A program made the position numbers and the translations under genes. The notes under the pieces were generated by a model. The model saw only the letters and a program-made list of their open reading frames with translations. It made no database searches and was not told where the DNA came from. From Spirosoma aureum (lineage in GTDB: Bacteria; Bacteroidota; Bacteroidia; Cytophagales; Spirosomataceae), in assembly GCF_011604685.1 (NCBI RefSeq), contig NZ_CP050063.1, positions 1,262,501 through 1,326,500 of the forward strand: DNA of 64,000 bases. The letters run 5' to 3'. Below are positions 17,042 to 25,099 of the stretch, piece after piece (positions within the stretch are counted from its first letter, which is position 1; each line of letters begins with the position of its first letter).

Positions 17042-18337
17042 TTAGCGGCTCATGTAAGCGGCAACACCGAAGGCGAGCACAGATACAACCAGTCCGAACA
17101 TGAACACCGAGTAGGACCAGCGCAGGAGCTTATATTTCCGACCCAGCACTTTTCCCAGGAAGTAAATGTCGCGGATCATGCTCGAATACAGAAAATCAGC
17201 GTCATCCATCATCCGGCGCATGCCCCATTCGTAATCGGCAAGATCCATACGATAGAAATTGCCAAAAAACAGCAGATTAGAGGTTTTGTTTTCAATATCC
17301 TCCCGATTGAAAACACCACTCGTAACATTCGGACGGGTAGCCAGCACCGCCAGTACGGTGGCAATGACGCTGGTTATCGTGAAAAGAACGGTTGGAATCG
17401 TTAATGCGGGCCATTCTTCAAGTTTCCGGATCAGGATACTCACCACCAGCGAGATGACGATGGTGTTGATCGAGATCATGATATTGGCCTTTGTATCGGC
17501 CATGGCACTCAATTGAAAATGGTTCTGCGATGTTAACCGAAACATGGTTTCGACTCCGCGCTCTGGTTTTTTGGCTTTAGCCGAAGAACCGGCCGCCGGA
17601 GCATCAAACAATTGATTCAGAATCTCTTCCTGTTTGTCATGTTTGTCCTGCTTCTCCTGTTTAGCATGCTTTTCGTTTTTGTCGTGTTTATCATGCTTGT
17701 CCGGTTTGCCGTGCTTATCGTCCTCATCATCGTCACCGTCATCGGCTATTTGCTGACGGAGAAGCTGGAGGTTAGTCGCCTGGCGAGGGCCCAGTACGGT
17801 TTTGCCGTAATGCGTAAAATACTGGTGACTTTCAAGAAAACCAGCCGTCTTTTTACGCCATTTCTTCTTGCTGATTTTATTGCCGGTATGTTTTAGTTCC
17901 TGCCGTAGCTGCTCGCTGCGTTCAACAAAATCGTCGGTTGACAGATGGCCCAGATCCGCGTCGCAAAGCACCTCGGCCAGCCGATGACCATTGGGCGACT
18001 GCGGCATTTTAGTGGCTTCAATGCAGGTGATTACTTCCTCAATCCGCTTGCTAGGCAGGCCGTGTTCTTTCAAAAAAGGGCGTGCAAGATCAATGCCATT
18101 GTCTTCGTGATTGTCACAGCCTTCCTTATAGCCGGTGTCATGTAACCAGGCCGCGATCAGCACCGTTTCGCGATCCGTGTCCGATAGTCCTTCGTGGTCT
18201 GCAATTTCATTGGCAAATGCTACCACGGCCTGCGTATGACTCAGGTTATGATAGGTATAATCTAATGTGAGCTGCTTTAGCAACGTTTCGGCGTAAATCC
18301 GGGTTTGATGAAGCAACGTGGTTTCCTGTGCGATCAT
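17042..18337 (-). CDS. HD-domain hydrolase fused to PycTM-like membrane module
   Basis: A 431-residue three-part protein. Residues 1-190 form an HD phosphohydrolase domain with ligands visible in YHNLSHTQAVV, AAWLHDTGYKEG and CDADLGH. Residues about 199-240 are a low-complexity Asp/Lys/His linker with KHDKHDK repeats. Residues about 265-430 match the membrane module of Pycsar effectors (PycTM, formerly DUF5706): LSAMADTKANIMISINTIV, two spans at about 286-333, NLLFFGNF, DYEWGMRRMM, MIRDIYFLGKVL and a last span at about 405-427. Pycsar effectors respond to cCMP or cUMP made by a class III cyclase; here an HD domain, possibly a nucleotide hydrolase, is attached. The nearest cyclase gene is about 4 kb away, not in the same operon. 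Confidence 0.85.
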   Translation of the reverse strand: MIAQETTLLHQTRIYAETLLKQLTLDYTYHNLSHTQAVVAFANEIADHEGLSDTDRETVLIAAWLHDTGYKEGCDNHEDNGIDLARPFLKEHGLPSKRIEEVITCIEATKMPQSPNGHRLAEVLCDADLGHLSTDDFVERSEQLRQELKHTGNKISKKKWRKKTAGFLESHQYFTHYGKTVLGPRQATNLQLLRQQIADDGDDDEDDKHGKPDKHDKHDKNEKHAKQEKQDKHDKQEEILNQLFDAPAAGSSAKAKKPERGVETMFRLTSQNHFQLSAMADTKANIMISINTIVISLVVSILIRKLEEWPALTIPTVLFTITSVIATVLAVLATRPNVTSGVFNREDIENKTSNLLFFGNFYRMDLADYEWGMRRMMDDADFLYSSMIRDIYFLGKVLGRKYKLLRWSYSVFMFGLVVSVLAFGVAAYMSR

Positions 18338-18528
18338 ACGGTTTGTTTAACTATACTTGCCGGTAAGCTACAAGGTAACGAATAAAAAACGGATTCCGTT
18401 ACGAGTCCCATGTTAATTTTGTTCGCCTGTATCGCCCTGACCCTCAATGTGAATTTTAGTAGATTGTTTGATTCGTTATGGATCTGCCCGACAGGTTCGA
18501 TGATACACCTGATAAATTTCCTCTTTGT

Positions 18529-21500
18529 ATGAGATCTCTTTACATACTGATTTCTCTGTTTATAGTCGTTTCTCTTGTTAGCGTTGGAATACCCAGCCAG
18601 GCACAGACTTCGTACAGTATCTTTCTGCTGGGTGATGCCGGAGCGCCCCTGCCCGACGGTCGGGATCCCGTATTGAACGCCTTGCGTGCTCAGCTCCAAA
18701 AGGCCGGACCGAACAGTTCCCTGATTCTGCTGGGCGACAATATTTACCAGTTCGGATTGCCTGATGCCGATAATCCGAACCGGGCAGACGCTGAACGCCG
18801 GATGCGTGATCAACTCGATTTGCGGACTGCGTTTACTGGGCGGGTTTTTGCCATTCCCGGTAATCATGACTGGGACAAAAGTGGACGGGAAGGATGGCAA
18901 CGAATTAAAAATCAGCAGGATTTTGTGCGTCAATATACCGGCCGGGACGATGTCTTTTTTCCGAATGACGGGTGTCCTGGGCCGGTTGAGGTGCCTTTGT
19001 CCGATTCGTTGACGCTGGTGCTGATGGACACCCAGTACTGGCTGCACCCGTGGGACAGGCCTGGTGAAGAGTCAGATTGCGGAGCCAAAAGCCTTCCTGA
19101 ATTTCTGACCCAACTGGACGATATTCTGTACCGTAACCGGCATCGGCGCGTCGTGGTAGCGGGCCACCACCCGATGTATAGCCACGGTGAGCATGGAGGG
19201 CATTTTACGCTCAAAGACCACCTGTTTCCATTGACAGACATTCGTAAATGGCTGTACGTTCCGCTGCCAGTTATTGGTTCGATCTACCCGATCTATCGGT
19301 CGGTGTTTGGAAGCTTACAGGACTTGCCCAACCCCGTATACCGCGAGATGCGGAATGGTATGGTTGCTCTTTTTAAGAAATACCGCAACCTGATTTATAC
19401 CAACGGCCACGATCATAACCTGCAACTGATCCGTCGTGATAGCCTGAATTATCTGACCAGTGGCAGTGGATCAAAACATACGGCGGTTGCCAAAAAAGCC
19501 GAGTCATTATTTGCACTTGAAAAGCAGGGATTTGCGCGGCTGGATTTCGGTATTGGCAACCAGATGACCATTTCGTTTTTTGCCCCGAGCGATCAGCAGC
19601 CGACGGGCGAACTATTGTATCAGACAACGATCCAGCTCCGCCCGGACCCAATTCCGAATCTGGCCGAAAAGACGCAGAAACAACCGGATAGTTTGCGGAC
19701 TGTGCCGGGCGCTGGCTATGCCGCCGGATCGGGCAAGCGTTTCTGGTTCGGTGCCAATTACCGCGATGTATGGACGAATCCCCTGACCGTTCCTGTGCTG
19801 AATATGCAGAAGGCGGGCCTGGTGCCTACTGAGCGGGGTGGCGGTTTCCAGACGTTGTCGTTGCGGCTTGTTGATCCAAAGAAGCATGAATTTGCAATCC
19901 GATCCATCGAAAAATACCCGGAGAAAGCGATTCCGGAAGCATTGCGGAGTGGTCTTGCCAACGATATCGTACAGGATCAGATCTCGGCTTCGCATCCGTT
20001 TGCCGCGTTGGCCATAGCGCCACTGGCTGAGACTGCTGGCGTCTATCATACAAACCCGCAGGTAGTCGTGATGCCCGATGATACGGCCTTGCGCGATTAC
20101 CAACATACGTTTGCCAACATGCTGATGTTGCTCGAAGAACGGGCCGACGGTGATTACAAAGGAACGGGCCTGTTCGGGAATACATCAAAGCTTTATAGCA
20201 CCCCCAAACTGCTTGAGAAACTACAGGACGATAACGACAACCGCGTAGATCAGCGATCCGTGCTGAGGGCGCGGCTGTTCGATATGTTGGTTGGTGATTG
20301 GGACCGGCATGACGATCAGTGGCGGTGGGCCAGTTTTAAATCGAGTAAAGGGTTACGCTTTAAGCCAGTTCCGCGCGACCGCGATCAGGCGTTTTTTGTC
20401 AATGAAGGTATTCTGCCGAAAATCGTCAGCCGACGGTGGTTACTGCCTAAAATACAGGGATTTGATTATAAAATCCGGTATGTGCCTGGGTTCAATACCA
20501 ACGCCCGCTTTTTCGACCGCTCGTTTCTGACCGAACCAAGCCGCGCCGACTGGCTGGCGGTGGCCGATTCACTGCAACGAAGCCTGACCGATGAGGCCAT
20601 TAATAAAGCCCTGCGTCAGTTACCTGAGCCAGCGCGAAGCCTGACCGCCGAAACGATAGCGGCTAAACTGCGTCAGCGCCGTGCGGATCTACTGCGCTAT
20701 GCCGACGAACAATACCGTTTTCTGGCCAAAGCCGTTGATGTGGTGGGTAGCGATAAGGACGAACTCTTCGATCTGACCCGGTTACCTGACGGCCAGACGG
20801 AGGTGGTTGTTTATAAACTCAATAAAGACAAAGAACCAACCCAGGAACTGTATAAGCGCCGATTTGATCCGGCCGAAACGCAGGAGGTGCGGTTGTATGG
20901 GCTGGGTGGCGACGACAGGTTTGTACTTCACGGGACGGCCCCAGAAGGCAGTCTGATCCGGATTATCGGCGGCAAGGGCGATGATGTCATAACGGATAGT
21001 TCATCGGTTCGGGGGCTGTCGCGCAGAACGTGGGTGTATGATCTACGCAAGAATACCACCATTTCGGGAGGGTCGGAAACGCGTAACCGCTTGTCGGATA
21101 ATAAAGATGTCAATAAATACGACCGCACGGCATTCCGGTATAACCTTACCATGCCACTGGTCACCGTACAGGCTAACCCCGATGATGGTCTGTTTATTGG
21201 CGGAGGTATTTTGCGTCGGACACAGGGCTTTCGCAAGGAGCCCTTCGCTCAGCAACACCGAATAATGGTCAGCCATGCGTTTGCAACCGAAGCCTACAAT
21301 TTTCATTACGACGGAACATTTACAGACTTACTGGGAAAGGCTGATTTGCTGCTCAATGCCGACATAAAAGCCCCGAATTTTGTCCAGAACTTCTTTGGCA
21401 TCGGCAATGAAACGGTATTCAATAAAGAATTGGGCGTAAATTATTACCGGGTCCGATTCGAGAACTGGAGTGTAAATGCTCTTTTACAGCATAAATTAGG

Positions 21501-22188
21501 GAAAGCTACATTTTACTACGGCCCATCGGTCGAGCGGATTGAAGTGGAAGAAGGCCAGAAGAAGTTTATTCAGGACTATGCTGCGAGTATTCCAGATGGT
21601 CAACGACTCTTCAACTCATTTCTATACGGTGGGCTGAAGGCTGGTTTTACGGTCGATACCCGCAATAATCCGTTGCTAACAACCCGTGGGCTACTATGGC
21701 GAACATCGCTGACGGCTTACCGTGGGTTGAATGATCAATCGAAATCATTTTCGCAAGTACAGTCGGATCTCTCGTTTTATGCCAGTATTCGGTTACCGGC
21801 CATTCTGACCATTGCAACGCGCGTAGGAACCAGCCTGAATTTAAACGATAATTATGAGTTTTTCCAGGCCAGCACGCTCGGCGGTCTGACGAATCTGCGG
21901 GGTTTTCGGCGTACGCGCTTTGCGGGCGAGAATGCATTCTACCACAACCTGGATCTGCGAATGCGCCTGTTTACGATTAAAACCTACCTGTTTCCGGCCT
22001 ATGCGGGGATTCTCGCTTTTAATGATGTTGGACGGGTATGGGTCGATGGCGAAAAGTCAAACGTCTGGCATCATGGTTACGGTGGCGGTCTGTGGTTATC
22101 GCCCTACAATACAGCGGTTATTTCATTGCTCTATGCAGTCTCCCGCGAAGATCGTATCCCCATGCTTCGGGTAGGATTTTTCTTTTAA
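18529..22188 (+). CDS. Metallophosphoesterase fused to outer-membrane barrel
   Basis: A 1219-residue fusion. The start is the ATG at 18529, followed by a signal peptide (RSLYILISLFIVVSLVSVG); an ATG 17 codons earlier would spoil it. The N-terminal calcineurin-like phosphoesterase has FLLGDAGAP, LLGDNIYQFG, IPGNHDWDKSG, VVAGHHPMYSHGEHGGH and YTNGHDHNLQ. A middle domain (about residues 480-800) includes LFDMLVGDWDRHDDQWRW and PVPRDRDQAFF, motifs reminiscent of a kinase-like DRH/DxD arrangement. From about residue 850 an Omp85/surface-antigen-like barrel runs to the C-terminus (ending MLRVGFFF), with STLGGLTNLRGFRRTRF typical of such barrels. It is probably an outer-membrane enzyme. It sits between the HD/PycTM gene and the cyclase gene, with only 11 bases to the latter's stop. 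Confidence 0.88.
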   Translation: MRSLYILISLFIVVSLVSVGIPSQAQTSYSIFLLGDAGAPLPDGRDPVLNALRAQLQKAGPNSSLILLGDNIYQFGLPDADNPNRADAERRMRDQLDLRTAFTGRVFAIPGNHDWDKSGREGWQRIKNQQDFVRQYTGRDDVFFPNDGCPGPVEVPLSDSLTLVLMDTQYWLHPWDRPGEESDCGAKSLPEFLTQLDDILYRNRHRRVVVAGHHPMYSHGEHGGHFTLKDHLFPLTDIRKWLYVPLPVIGSIYPIYRSVFGSLQDLPNPVYREMRNGMVALFKKYRNLIYTNGHDHNLQLIRRDSLNYLTSGSGSKHTAVAKKAESLFALEKQGFARLDFGIGNQMTISFFAPSDQQPTGELLYQTTIQLRPDPIPNLAEKTQKQPDSLRTVPGAGYAAGSGKRFWFGANYRDVWTNPLTVPVLNMQKAGLVPTERGGGFQTLSLRLVDPKKHEFAIRSIEKYPEKAIPEALRSGLANDIVQDQISASHPFAALAIAPLAETAGVYHTNPQVVVMPDDTALRDYQHTFANMLMLLEERADGDYKGTGLFGNTSKLYSTPKLLEKLQDDNDNRVDQRSVLRARLFDMLVGDWDRHDDQWRWASFKSSKGLRFKPVPRDRDQAFFVNEGILPKIVSRRWLLPKIQGFDYKIRYVPGFNTNARFFDRSFLTEPSRADWLAVADSLQRSLTDEAINKALRQLPEPARSLTAETIAAKLRQRRADLLRYADEQYRFLAKAVDVVGSDKDELFDLTRLPDGQTEVVVYKLNKDKEPTQELYKRRFDPAETQEVRLYGLGGDDRFVLHGTAPEGSLIRIIGGKGDDVITDSSSVRGLSRRTWVYDLRKNTTISGGSETRNRLSDNKDVNKYDRTAFRYNLTMPLVTVQANPDDGLFIGGGILRRTQGFRKEPFAQQHRIMVSHAFATEAYNFHYDGTFTDLLGKADLLLNADIKAPNFVQNFFGIGNETVFNKELGVNYYRVRFENWSVNALLQHKLGKATFYYGPSVERIEVEEGQKKFIQDYAASIPDGQRLFNSFLYGGLKAGFTVDTRNNPLLTTRGLLWRTSLTAYRGLNDQSKSFSQVQSDLSFYASIRLPAILTIATRVGTSLNLNDNYEFFQASTLGGLTNLRGFRRTRFAGENAFYHNLDLRMRLFTIKTYLFPAYAGILAFNDVGRVWVDGEKSNVWHHGYGGGLWLSPYNTAVISLLYAVSREDRIPMLRVGFFF

Positions 22189-22199
22189 GAACAGAATTG

Positions 22200-23528
22200 C
22201 TAAAACAACTGATACAATTCAATTTCTTCATCGACACCTTTAATGACTGTTGGGCCGAGAGCACGAACTGTTTCGGGCGGGTTTGTCAGTGATTCATACA
22301 CTTCCCGCGAAACCAGAAACTGGGTATGAAAGGGTTTATTTAACTGCTCAATGCGGGCAGCCAGAATTACGACATTGCCCGTTACGGAGTATTGCTGACG
22401 GGTTTCGGTGCCAATATTACCGACTACCGCATCGCCGAGGTGTATGCCAATCCCGATGGTTGTTGGGATCATTAACTCATCATTAACGGCTTTGCGGATT
22501 TCTTTTAAAATGGTGAACCCAGCTTCAACGGCCACCTCGGCTGGATTGTCGACTTCGACTGGCGCCCCGAATGTGATCATGCAGCCATCGCCCAGAAACT
22601 GATTGACAACGCCACCATACTGTTCGACGATACGGATGATAATACCGAAGAACGTATTTTGATAGGCCATTACATCCTCGGGGGTTTCGTGGCTGGCGTA
22701 TTTGGTGAAATCGCGGATGTCCAGAAACATGACCGCAACCCGCATCCGATGACTCTGGTAGTTTCCTTTTTGCTCCAGTACCGCGCGGGCAATTTCGGGC
22801 GATACCTGCTGACCAAAGAGTGTTACGGCTTGCTGCTCTGTTTCGGTTGCGCGAATGGTATCGGTAATGCTTTGACGGATTTGTCGGGACACATAACCGG
22901 CGGCCATCCCTGCCAGAATGAGAAGTCCTCCTTTGGCAATAAACATCAGCGGTAAATGCAGGAACATATCTATTTCCAGATAAGGCTCGACTAGTCCGGG
23001 CTTGGCAATCAGGAAGTAAACGCCGATAAATTCAGCCCCGGCAATGAAACCCGTATAGGCCGACAGCCATAAGTTAAGCCGTAGGGTAGAGAGAATGATA
23101 AAAAACAGATAGATATAGGCCAGCGGGCTGTTCAACACCAGCAGCGGATCGCCAAGATGACGCGATACAATCAACAGAATGAATGAAATGGACGTAATCT
23201 CGAACGTAGCATTGGCAAACTTAAAAAATGTAGGTAAGTCCTGATGGCGCTCCAGCTGTTGCCTGAATAACCGGCGAATACCCCACTCATAAATACCCAT
23301 ACCCACCAGATAAGGGGCAACTGTGAGCATAATTGGGCCGGGAAGATACATCAGGTTATCGGCCCGCAGAAATGGCTGTAAAAGAGCCAGCATGACCGTA
23401 CTAAACAGAAACAAAGCCGATAAGACGCCCGCCCGCTGGGCTTCTCGTTTCAGGCTTTCATCCGAAAAATGCTCCTGAAAGTATGATTCTATCGGTGGTT
23501 GTTGCGTTGAGCGAAACGGAAATGTCAT
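22200..23528 (-). CDS. Membrane class III nucleotide cyclase with variant active site
   Basis: A 442-residue protein with about six membrane spans (residues 35-210), a linker helix (TETEQQAVTLFGQQVSPEIARAVLEQ) and a class III cyclase domain (about 260-440). Metal-binding Asp270 (VMFLDIRDFTK) and Asp314 (QFLGDGCM) and the transition-state Arg392 are present. The substrate-selecting Lys is Gln310, the usual Asp is Asn385 and the transition-state Asn is Ile388 (SVTGNVVILAARIE). Such GNVVIL variants exist among bacterial cyclases, so it may be active with altered chemistry or base preference. It is convergent with the phosphoesterase-barrel gene. The physiological product cannot be assigned from sequence. 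Confidence 0.88.
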   Translation of the reverse strand: MTFPFRSTQQPPIESYFQEHFSDESLKREAQRAGVLSALFLFSTVMLALLQPFLRADNLMYLPGPIMLTVAPYLVGMGIYEWGIRRLFRQQLERHQDLPTFFKFANATFEITSISFILLIVSRHLGDPLLVLNSPLAYIYLFFIILSTLRLNLWLSAYTGFIAGAEFIGVYFLIAKPGLVEPYLEIDMFLHLPLMFIAKGGLLILAGMAAGYVSRQIRQSITDTIRATETEQQAVTLFGQQVSPEIARAVLEQKGNYQSHRMRVAVMFLDIRDFTKYASHETPEDVMAYQNTFFGIIIRIVEQYGGVVNQFLGDGCMITFGAPVEVDNPAEVAVEAGFTILKEIRKAVNDELMIPTTIGIGIHLGDAVVGNIGTETRQQYSVTGNVVILAARIEQLNKPFHTQFLVSREVYESLTNPPETVRALGPTVIKGVDEEIELYQLF

Positions 23529-23600
23529 TTCATAGTAAACAGGATGATTCGTTAGAATTCAACACAGACATTTCAGGATTGATTCCTACTGATTACGCTT

Positions 23601-24128
23601 TCAGAACCGATAGGCAACGCCCACCCCAATGGCTTGCCGGCCCGTTAGCGGAATTGGTGCAATGGACATGCCCACACGCGGTTGTCGAAGCATTTCGTTA
23701 TAACGCGTTACGGCCTTGTTGACGTGACCATTTCCAATGATCGCTAAGGTAAGTGAAGCACCAATAGACGAGCCATAAACGATCCAGTAGGTGCTATTAC
23801 GCCCGTTTTTATTGAAAATTACATAGGCGAGCGTGGCTAATGAAGTGAGCCGGCTGATGGTCGTTAACGTTCGGAATGCGCGAAAATGGTGGTTGACTGT
23901 CGGATCATTGAGCTCATAAAAAGGCACTTCAAGCGCGAAGGGCGAAGAAAGCCGTTTGCCCCCGTAGAAATAGACACTACCAAATGATGAGGCAGCCGTG
24001 CGCTCGATAGGCAACAGGTGCGCTGGAATGGGAGCTGTACGATAGTGCGATGTATCGTCGGCGCGTTGGGCGTAGGTAAGACTATTGAGTGATAAAATAA
24101 AAAAAGCGATCAGTAGAAGGGTTTTCAT
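23601..24128 (-). CDS. Small exported protein, unknown function
   Basis: A 175-residue protein from the ATG at 24126-24128, which is followed at once by a signal peptide (KTLLLIAFFILSLNSLTYAQ); the longer frame would bury it. A conserved-looking N-terminal segment (HLLPIERTAASSFGSVYFYGGKRL) is followed by two hydrophobic stretches (ISRLTSLATLAYVIF and IVYGSSIGASLTLAII) and an end, GVGVAYRF, that resembles an outer-membrane C-terminal strand. I do not recognise the family. It lies 72 bases upstream of the cyclase gene on the same strand and could be cotranscribed with it. Confidence 0.7.
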   Translation of the reverse strand: MKTLLLIAFFILSLNSLTYAQRADDTSHYRTAPIPAHLLPIERTAASSFGSVYFYGGKRLSSPFALEVPFYELNDPTVNHHFRAFRTLTTISRLTSLATLAYVIFNKNGRNSTYWIVYGSSIGASLTLAIIGNGHVNKAVTRYNEMLRQPRVGMSIAPIPLTGRQAIGVGVAYRF

Positions 24129-24403
24129 ACAAGTAAAACGGAAACAGGGCATGGAATTAAAAATGATTTTTTTTACGGTCATATTGGCTTCTTTACACAA
24201 AGACTTCATTATAGCCATAAAAGTTTATTGAGCAGCAGGGCCGGTAAATTACGAAGCCAATTGTTCCGATCAAGAGCCTGTATCATAGAATCGGTGTTAC
24301 TCATAGTTTTCCTGTTTCTACTTCTACCCATCGACCCAATAACCAACCTTACTGATACGACTTTCTGTTAGTAAAAAATTTATTTTGTAAAATTTCTTGG
24401 AAA
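24129..24403. other. Non-coding divergent gap
   Basis: This gap separates the leftward exported-protein gene from the rightward TetR gene. Apart from the promoter and operator region at its right end, I see no reading frame, RNA structure or repeat in it. Confidence 0.5.
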
Positions 24404-24417
24404 TGACCGATCGGTCA
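24404..24417. promoter_or_regulatory. TetR operator upstream of its gene
   Basis: TGACCGATCGGTCA is a perfect 14-base palindrome 28 bases before the TetR start. It lies just ahead of a TTATTTG sequence that may be the -7 region. The same 14-mer recurs downstream of the gene at 25052-25065, strongly suggesting that it is the site recognised by this TetR protein. Confidence 0.8.
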
Positions 24418-24445
24418 GTTTTATTTGTGTCGTTAATTAGGCGAT

Positions 24446-25033
24446 ATGACTAAAGCAGAGCGAACCCGGCAATTAATTATCAGTAAATCTGCTCCGATTT
24501 TCAATACCAAGGGTATTGCAGGCACGTCGATGAGTGACATACTGGACGTCACAAAGTTGGCGAAGGGAAGCTTATACGTGCACTTTGAAAGCAAAAAGGA
24601 GCTTTCTTATGCTGTAGTTGATTATCAGCTGGCGCAACTGTTGGATGTAGTTGCAACCGGGTTGAATAAACACCAGACAGCAAAAGCAAAGCTATTCGCT
24701 TACATCGATACATTTATTGACCCACTTGATCCACCACTTGAAGGCGGCTGCCCTATGCTCAATTTTGGTATGGAAGCCGACGATACAGATGAGGTGATCC
24801 GAAAAAAAGTTAATGCAGTCATTGAAGGAGCTCAGCATATTATTGAAGGCATTATTCAGGCGGGAATTACCTCGGGCGAGTTCAAATCGGATTGGGAGCC
24901 TGGGGAATTTGCCACCAAACTATTTGCCCTGGTAGAAGGCGGAATCATGATGTCGCGCATTGCAGGTAACAACAAGGCGATGAAGGTTATTGCCCGCTCA
25001 TTAAAAAAAGAGATTGAGGAGAAAGAAGTGTAA
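24446..25033 (+). CDS. TetR-family regulator of the adjacent SDR
   Basis: A 195-residue TetR repressor. The N-terminal HTH is SAPIFNTKGIAGTSMSDILDVTKLAKGSLYVHFESKKEL, and the C-terminal domain contains GGCPMLNFGMEADDTD, typical of the AcrR-like group related to NemR/TetR_C_6 regulators of oxidoreductases. An identical palindrome precedes and follows the gene, implying autoregulation and control of the SDR gene that begins 66 bases downstream. The ligand is probably a small reactive or hydrophobic compound, but this is only inferred from family habit. Confidence 0.92.
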   Translation: MTKAERTRQLIISKSAPIFNTKGIAGTSMSDILDVTKLAKGSLYVHFESKKELSYAVVDYQLAQLLDVVATGLNKHQTAKAKLFAYIDTFIDPLDPPLEGGCPMLNFGMEADDTDEVIRKKVNAVIEGAQHIIEGIIQAGITSGEFKSDWEPGEFATKLFALVEGGIMMSRIAGNNKAMKVIARSLKKEIEEKEV

Positions 25034-25040
25034 TTTTTTT

Positions 25041-25076
25041 TAATCGGAAAATGACCGATCGGTCATTTTCCGATTA
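25041..25076. promoter_or_regulatory. 36-base perfect palindrome, second TetR operator
   Basis: Bases 25041-25076 are fully self-complementary about 25058/25059. The centre is the 14-mer TGACCGATCGGTCA seen upstream of the regulator, extended on both sides by TAATCGGAAAA and its complement. A -7-like TAGCTTTA starts at 25075, so the element sits over the promoter of the SDR gene. As RNA it could also form a hairpin that ends the tetR message. Confidence 0.8.
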
Positions 25077-25099
25077 GCTTTATTTTATCAACCAGTTAA

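Noticed and set aside
17612..17896. Rightward frame coding a very hydrophobic peptide
   Set aside because: It is the complement of the Lys/Asp/His-rich linker of the HD-PycTM gene; such codons read backwards give Leu/Phe/Val/Met and mimic membrane helices.
18334..19047. 237-codon leftward frame opposite the phosphoesterase-barrel gene
   Set aside because: No domain or signal peptide is seen, and the opposite strand has an unmistakable phosphoesterase sequence.
17042..23528. A complete canonical Pycsar operon
   Set aside because: The cyclase and the PycTM-type protein are separated by a large rightward gene and are not cotranscribed, and the cyclase is a membrane protein unlike typical PycC. 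Only a loose functional link can be proposed.
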